From Dietzia sp. JS16-p6b (lineage in GTDB: Bacteria; Actinomycetota; Actinomycetes; Mycobacteriales; Mycobacteriaceae), in the NCBI RefSeq assembly GCF_003052165.1, contig NZ_CP024869.1, positions 1 through 64,000 on the forward strand: a stretch of 64,000 bases of DNA, given 5' to 3'. Below, in pieces: positions 59,730-64,000 of the stretch. How positions within the stretch are numbered: the first letter of the stretch is position 1; each line of letters opens with the position of its first letter. Position numbers and translations under genes: made by a program. A model generated the notes under the pieces. It had not been told where the DNA came from. It worked only from the letters and a program-made list of their open reading frames with translations, and did not search any database.

Positions 59730-61013
59730 TCAGCGCGAGAGCAGCCCCTTGGCGATGTGCGTCACCTGGATCTCGTTACTACCGGCGTAGATCATCAGCG
59801 ACTTGGCATCCCTGGCGAGTTGTTCGACCCGGTACTCGGCCATGTACCCGTTGCCTCCGAAGAGCTGCACCGCGTCCATCGCGACCTCGGTCGCCACCTC
59901 GGAGGCGTAGAGCTTCATGGCTGACGCCTCTGCCAGGGTGAGGGGCTTTCCGGCCCGGGCGCGCTCGATGGAGTTGAACACCATGTTCTGCACGTTCATC
60001 CGCGCCACCTCCATCCGGGCCAGCTTGAGCTGGATCAGCTGGAAGCGCCCGATCTCCTGGCCCCACAGTGTCCGCTCCCGCGAGTAGTCCACGCAGAGTC
60101 GATGGCACTCCTGGATGATGCCCAGCGACATGGTCGCCACGCCGATGCGCTCCGCGGTGAAGCTGGACCTGGCGGACTCGCGCCCGTCGCCACCCCGGTG
60201 GTCCTCGGCCTCCCCGAGGAGGCGGTCGCGGCCGAGACGGACGTCGTCGAAGAACAGCTCGCCGGTGGGGGAGCTGTGCAGGCCCATCTTCTTGAAGGGG
60301 GCGCTCTGGGTCAGGCCGTCCATCCCCGTGTCCAGGACGAAGGTCAGGACCGGGCGGTCCCGCTTGGCGGTCGCGGTGGCACCGTCCTCGACACCGGCTG
60401 CCGTGCCCTCGTCGAGCTTCGCGTAGACGATCATCACGTCGGCGTGCGGGCCGTTGGTGATGAACGTCTTGTGGCCGTTGAGGATGTAGTCGTCGCCGTC
60501 CCTCCGCACGTAGGTCCGCATCCCGCCGAACGCGTCCGACCCCGAATCCGGCTCCGTGATCGCCCACGACGCGACCTTCTCCATGGTGACGATGCCCGGA
60601 AGCCAGCGCTTCTTCTGCGCCAACGTCCCGCGCGACATGATGGTCGTGGCGCCCAACCCGATGCTCACCCCGAGCGCGGAGACCAGGCCCATGCACGCTC
60701 CCGCGAGTTCGCTGATCACCACCGCCATCAGCGAGTCCTGGCCCTCGAACGCCCCGCCCGAGCCTTCCGACCCGCTCGAGCCCCCCGACCCGCTCGACCC
60801 GCCCGACTCCCGTGCCTGCTGCCTGGCGAGCATCTTCTCGACCGCGTCTGCGGCCATCGTGTCGATGCCGAACTCCGCGAACAATGTGCGGATGATCGGG
60901 TACGGCGTCATCTCCCCGCTCTCCAGGGCGTCCAGGTTCGGACGGATCTCCTTGTCGATGAAGCCGCGTACGGCCTCTCGGATCATCAGGTCGGTCTCGG
61001 ACCACTCGAACAT
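59730..61013 (-). CDS. Acyl-CoA dehydrogenase with a Ser/Gly-rich insert
   Basis: A 427-residue FAD enzyme that oxidises acyl-CoA thioesters. MFEWSETDLMIREAVRGFID at the start, the FAD-binding segment ASWAITEPDSGSDAFGGMRT near 150-170, the ITNGPHADVMIVYA region and the C-terminal QLFGGNGYMAEYRVEQLARD motif with YAGSNEIQ mark the family. Between about residues 65 and 95 lies an unusual linker GGSSGSGGSSGSEGSGGAF, which interrupts the N-terminal helical domain. ATG 61013 has GAGATGAGG upstream; longer starts are unlikely. Substrate chain length unknown. Confidence 0.88.
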   Translation of the reverse strand: MFEWSETDLMIREAVRGFIDKEIRPNLDALESGEMTPYPIIRTLFAEFGIDTMAADAVEKMLARQQARESGGSSGSGGSSGSEGSGGAFEGQDSLMAVVISELAGACMGLVSALGVSIGLGATTIMSRGTLAQKKRWLPGIVTMEKVASWAITEPDSGSDAFGGMRTYVRRDGDDYILNGHKTFITNGPHADVMIVYAKLDEGTAAGVEDGATATAKRDRPVLTFVLDTGMDGLTQSAPFKKMGLHSSPTGELFFDDVRLGRDRLLGEAEDHRGGDGRESARSSFTAERIGVATMSLGIIQECHRLCVDYSRERTLWGQEIGRFQLIQLKLARMEVARMNVQNMVFNSIERARAGKPLTLAEASAMKLYASEVATEVAMDAVQLFGGNGYMAEYRVEQLARDAKSLMIYAGSNEIQVTHIAKGLLSR

Positions 61014-61168
61014 CGACGCCTCATCTCCTCGGAGTCCCAGGGTTCTGCTGGAACGTGTTCCGCCTGAAGTCTGGCGCGCCCCCGTCGGGCGGGTCGTGGT
61101 TTCGGCGTGAAACGCCTCCCGGGACCTGAGGCACACAGGAGCCCGCACTGTTTGGCACACTCGGGTGC

Positions 61169-62128
61169 ATGAGTGAGTCACCCCACGATGCGACCGACCG
61201 GGCTGACCACAACCGGGCCGGCCGCGGCCGGCTGGGGAGGGTCGGGCTGTGGACGGGTTCGCTGGAGGGCGTTCCGCCGGCGGGGATCCCCGACCTGCTC
61301 GGCGAACTCGACGACCAGGGATGGGGGTCGCTGTGGTTCGGAGAGGCCGTCGGGCGCGAGGCGTTCACCGCCGCGCAGCTCTACCTGTCGGCCACCAGCC
61401 GCATGGCCATCGGCACGGGAATCGCGAACATCTACGGACGGGACGCCTCGGCCGCCGGCGCGGCCGCGCGCACCATCGAGGCCCTGCACCCCGGTCGGTT
61501 CGTGCTGGGTCTCGGAGTCTCCCACGCCCCGCTGGTGGAACGGCACCGCGGACACCACTACGGTCGCCCGCTGTCGGCGATGCGCGAGTACCTCGACGCG
61601 CTCGACCGGACCCAGCCCATGGCCGCGGGCGAGGACACCATGCCGCCGGTGGTGCTGGCCGCGCTCGGGCCCAGGATGCTCGAGTTGTCCCGGGACCGGA
61701 CCTCCGGAGCGCACCCGTATCTGACCCTGCCCGAGCACACCGCGCGGGCGCGCGACATCCTCGGCGGGTCCGGGGATGACGGGCCGGCGCTGGTGGTGGA
61801 ACACGCTGCGGTGCTCGCCGCAGGTGTAGAGGACGACGACGAGCTGTGGCGGTCGCGGGCCCGGGACCACCTGAACATCTACACGGGACTGCCGAATTAC
61901 CGGAACTCGTGGACCCGCCAGGGCTTCGACGAGTCCGACTACATCCGCGGCGGCAGCGACCGCCTGCAGGCGGCCTTGGTCACCCGGGGGATCGAGGCCA
62001 CGCGGGTCCGGGTGCAGGAGCATCTGGACGCGGGCGCGTCCACGGTGCTCGTACAGGTGCTCGGTGAGAACGTCCTGGTCCCGCCGGTCGAGGACTGGCG
62101 GCGCGCGTCCGAGGGCCTCCTGAACTGA
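61169..62128 (+). CDS. LLM-class F420-dependent oxidoreductase, TIGR03620-like
   Basis: A 319-residue luciferase-fold protein. It shows RVGLWTGSLEGVPPAGIPDL at the N terminus, WGSLWFGEAVGREAFTAAQL near 50, the FVLGLGVSHAPLVERHRG segment near 112 and LPEHTARARDIL near 190. Such proteins of Mycobacteriales bind coenzyme F420 and probably reduce lipid or aldehyde compounds; the substrate is unknown. It diverges from the acyl-CoA dehydrogenase gene, sharing a 155-bp gap. ATG 61169. Confidence 0.82.
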   Translation: MSESPHDATDRADHNRAGRGRLGRVGLWTGSLEGVPPAGIPDLLGELDDQGWGSLWFGEAVGREAFTAAQLYLSATSRMAIGTGIANIYGRDASAAGAAARTIEALHPGRFVLGLGVSHAPLVERHRGHHYGRPLSAMREYLDALDRTQPMAAGEDTMPPVVLAALGPRMLELSRDRTSGAHPYLTLPEHTARARDILGGSGDDGPALVVEHAAVLAAGVEDDDELWRSRARDHLNIYTGLPNYRNSWTRQGFDESDYIRGGSDRLQAALVTRGIEATRVRVQEHLDAGASTVLVQVLGENVLVPPVEDWRRASEGLLN

Positions 62129-62145
62129 CCGCTCCCGGTCCTCTC

Positions 62146-62682
62146 TCAGCCCGGGTACGCGACGGTGTCGACGACGATCGGCCCGGCCACGGCCCCCCCG
62201 GTGGTGGTGAGGCGGTACTCGACCCGACCCGACCCGGTGGAGATGATCGCGTCGTAGGGGTGCGCGACGGGGTCCGGGACACCGAGGGAGAACCGCGGGT
62301 GGGGGATCTGCGCGACCTTCTCCCCGCGCGCGCCGGTGTCCAGGTTGCGCCAGGACAGCGTGGCGGTCAGGGCGCACGGACCCACGCCCGCGACCGCGAA
62401 AGCCCAGCTCACACTGGCCGTACCGGGATACCCGTCACCCCGGAGTGAGGTGGACACCGCGCCGGCGCACGCGCCGGTGGGAGATCCGCCCCAGGTGACC
62501 AGACGGTCCGGGGCGGGCAGGACCTGGACGACCGCCTCGGCGGAACCCTGGGCGTGCGCCGTGGCCGGGGCCGCGAGGACGGCCGACGAGGCGAGGGCCG
62601 TGGCGGCGAGAGACGCGACGATGGTGGCGGGGAGTCGGTGGGCGGACCGCCGGGACCTTCCGGTGATGTTCACACCGGCCAT
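62146..62682 (-). CDS. Small secreted protein of unknown function
   Basis: A 178-residue protein with a signal peptide: basic GRSRRSAHR, a hydrophobic core (about 17-37, IVASLAATALASSAVLAAP) and a likely cut after ATAHAQ. The mature part has two Cys residues (GACAG and GPCALT), probably a disulphide, and beta-rich sequence such as VSWAFAVAGVGPCALTATLSW. No family recognised. ATG 62682 is the only start that keeps the signal peptide at the N terminus. Confidence 0.65.
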   Translation of the reverse strand: MAGVNITGRSRRSAHRLPATIVASLAATALASSAVLAAPATAHAQGSAEAVVQVLPAPDRLVTWGGSPTGACAGAVSTSLRGDGYPGTASVSWAFAVAGVGPCALTATLSWRNLDTGARGEKVAQIPHPRFSLGVPDPVAHPYDAIISTGSGRVEYRLTTTGGAVAGPIVVDTVAYPG

Positions 62683-62746
62683 GCTGGCACCGGGTGATGC
62701 AGACCACAAGAGCGCGGGGTCGGCAGCGGACGCGGTCGACACCTGT

Positions 62747-62765
62747 CTGTAGTGTCCGACTACAG
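62747..62765. promoter_or_regulatory. Inverted repeat before the MFS gene
   Basis: CTGTAGT (62747-62753) and ACTACAG (62759-62765) flank GTCCG; ACCTGT and ACAGGT lie just outside. The 7-bp arms end 20 bp before the MFS start, where a TetR- or MarR-type repressor would bind. Confidence 0.5.
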
Positions 62766-62785
62766 GTCTCTGGAAGGACACGGCG

Positions 62786-64000
62786 ATGGGCGGCAGGACT
62801 CGGGGCGGGGACGCCGTTCGTGCGGAGCAGGACGGGTTGGTCGTCGTTCTGGCCTTCGGCGGGATCGTCATGTCCCTCACCCAGACTCTGGTGATCCCGC
62901 TGCTGGGGATGCTGCCGGCGATCCTCGGCACCTCGGCGGCCAACGCGGCGTGGGTCGTCACCGTGACCCTGCTGGCCGGAGCGGTGGCCGGCCCGGTGAT
63001 GGGCCGCCTCGGCGACCTCTACCCCAAGAAGAACGTCCTCATCGGTGTCACCGCGGTGATGGTCGTCGGGTCCGTCTTGTGCGCCCTGGCCACCTCGCTG
63101 TGGCCGATGCTCGTCGGCCGGGCGCTCCAGGGCGTGGGGATCGGGGTGATCCCGATCGGGATCGCGACGATGCGTGAGGTCCTGCCCGCCGTGCGCCTCG
63201 GTCCGGCTATCGCGTTGATGAGCTCCTCGTTGGGGGTCGGTGGCGCGCTCGGGCTCCCGGCGGCGGCCGCCCTCGCGCAGTACGGCTCATGGCAGTGGAT
63301 GTTCTGGGGCACGGCCGTACTCGGGGTGGGGATCATCGCGATGATGGCGCTGCGCATCCGGTCGGTGCCGGCGGCCAAACCCGACGGCACGCTGGATCCC
63401 GTCGGTGCCCTGGGTCTGGCGGTCGGTCTGATCGCGCTCCTGTTGGCGGTGTCCAAGGGCGCGGACTGGGGTTGGGTCTCTCCCCTGACCCTCGGACTGT
63501 TCGTCCTGGCCGCCGTCGCGTTCCCCGTGTGGGGGTGGTGGGTCCTGCGGCACCCGTCGCCGCTCATCGACCTGCGGGTAGCGGCCCGACGGCCGGTCCT
63601 GCTGACCAACATCGCCTCGATCCTCGTGGGCATGGGGCTCTACGCGCAGCTGCTCGTGATCCCGCAGATCCTCCAGCTCCCCGTGGCCACCGGGCACGGT
63701 CTGGGCCAGTCGATGGTGGCGATGGGACTGTGGATCGCGCCCGGCGGGCTGGCCATGATGGCCGTCTCGCCCGTGAGCGGACGGCTCATCACCACCCGTG
63801 GGCCCAAGCCCACGCTCATCCTGGGATCGCTGGTCATCGCGGCCGGGTACGCCTCCGCCCAGTTCCTCATGGGGTCGACGTGGGGCGTCATGATCGCGGC
63901 CGTCATCACCAGCTCCGGAGTGGGTCTGGCCTACGGCGCCATGCCCGCCCTCATCATGTCGTCGGTGCCGCACTCCGAGATGGGGTCGGCCAACAGCGTC
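62786..64000 (+). CDS. MFS drug exporter, partial at window end
   Basis: The first 405 residues of a major facilitator transporter of the 14-helix EmrB/QacA (DHA2) type. Helices are plain from residue 20. Motif A GRLGDLYPKKNVL is near 74-86, and the motif GRALQGVGIGVIPIGIATMR near 112 carries the helix-4 RxxQGxG signature, here with the Gln present. The C-terminal helices lie past the window. ATG 62786 follows TGGAAGGA. It probably exports drugs or metabolites. Confidence 0.87.
   Translation, partial: MGGRTRGGDAVRAEQDGLVVVLAFGGIVMSLTQTLVIPLLGMLPAILGTSAANAAWVVTVTLLAGAVAGPVMGRLGDLYPKKNVLIGVTAVMVVGSVLCALATSLWPMLVGRALQGVGIGVIPIGIATMREVLPAVRLGPAIALMSSSLGVGGALGLPAAAALAQYGSWQWMFWGTAVLGVGIIAMMALRIRSVPAAKPDGTLDPVGALGLAVGLIALLLAVSKGADWGWVSPLTLGLFVLAAVAFPVWGWWVLRHPSPLIDLRVAARRPVLLTNIASILVGMGLYAQLLVIPQILQLPVATGHGLGQSMVAMGLWIAPGGLAMMAVSPVSGRLITTRGPKPTLILGSLVIAAGYASAQFLMGSTWGVMIAAVITSSGVGLAYGAMPALIMSSVPHSEMGSANSV

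Overview
The window is a high-GC actinobacterial chromosome segment that begins at the replication origin. Gene order is dnaA-oriC-dnaN-recF-dciA-gyrB-gyrA, then DUF3566 protein, tRNA-Ile, tRNA-Ala, and later ppiA, rhomboid, PH-domain protein, crgA, trpG, pknB-pknA-pbpA-rodA-pstP-fhaB-fhaA and tRNA-Leu. This is the conserved origin-proximal order of the Mycobacteriales/Corynebacteriales. A one-piece alkane hydroxylase-rubredoxin protein followed by a TetR gene (the alkW1-alkX arrangement described in Dietzia) makes Dietzia the best genus-level guess. That is an inference from domain architecture and order, not from a database search.

Layout. (1) 0-12.5 kb: replication initiation and DNA gyrase. 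A secreted lipase gene sits head-on between gyrB and gyrA. Two tRNAs follow. (2) 12.6-26.8 kb: an accessory block not found at this place in mycobacterial relatives. It holds an MFS gene broken by one in-frame TAG, a flavoprotein of the ketosteroid-dehydrogenase/fumarate-reductase type with a KstR-like box upstream, two paralogous PaaI thioesterases around an SDR, the alkB-rubredoxin/tetR pair, an ABC exporter, an MFE-2-type SDR, a TrpB2-like enzyme and a GNAT. (3) 26.8-39.9 kb: the core block resumes with ppiA, rhomboid, crgA, trpG and the tightly overlapped growth and division kinase operon. A cluster of DnaA-box-like 9-mers lies between the PH-domain gene and crgA. (4) 40.3-43.4 kb: pntAB transhydrogenase, with a three-copy 15-bp tandem repeat just before pntA.

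(5) 43.5-53.2 kb: a nitrogen-assimilation island. An ammonium transporter diverges from glnT/gmaS-like synthetase, three split glutamate-synthase-like subunits (GlxB/C/D, also called MgsA/B/C), an XRE-cupin regulator, an M20 N-carbamoyl-amino-acid/allantoate-type hydrolase and a SoxB-like FAD oxidoreductase. GlnR-type sites face both ways in the divergent promoter. The unusual combination suggests a route that frees ammonia or amines from an N-substituted amino acid and captures them; this is the main candidate for an undescribed system. (6) 53.3-64 kb: PhzF protein, ferritin-like protein, two F420-type LLM oxidoreductases, a GH15 enzyme, an open reading frame fusing a FUSC-type membrane domain to an SDR, an acyl-CoA dehydrogenase with a Ser/Gly-rich insert, a small secreted protein, and an MFS exporter cut by the window end.

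No rRNA, insertion sequence, prophage or CRISPR array was seen. All calls come from reading the sequence; no searches were run.
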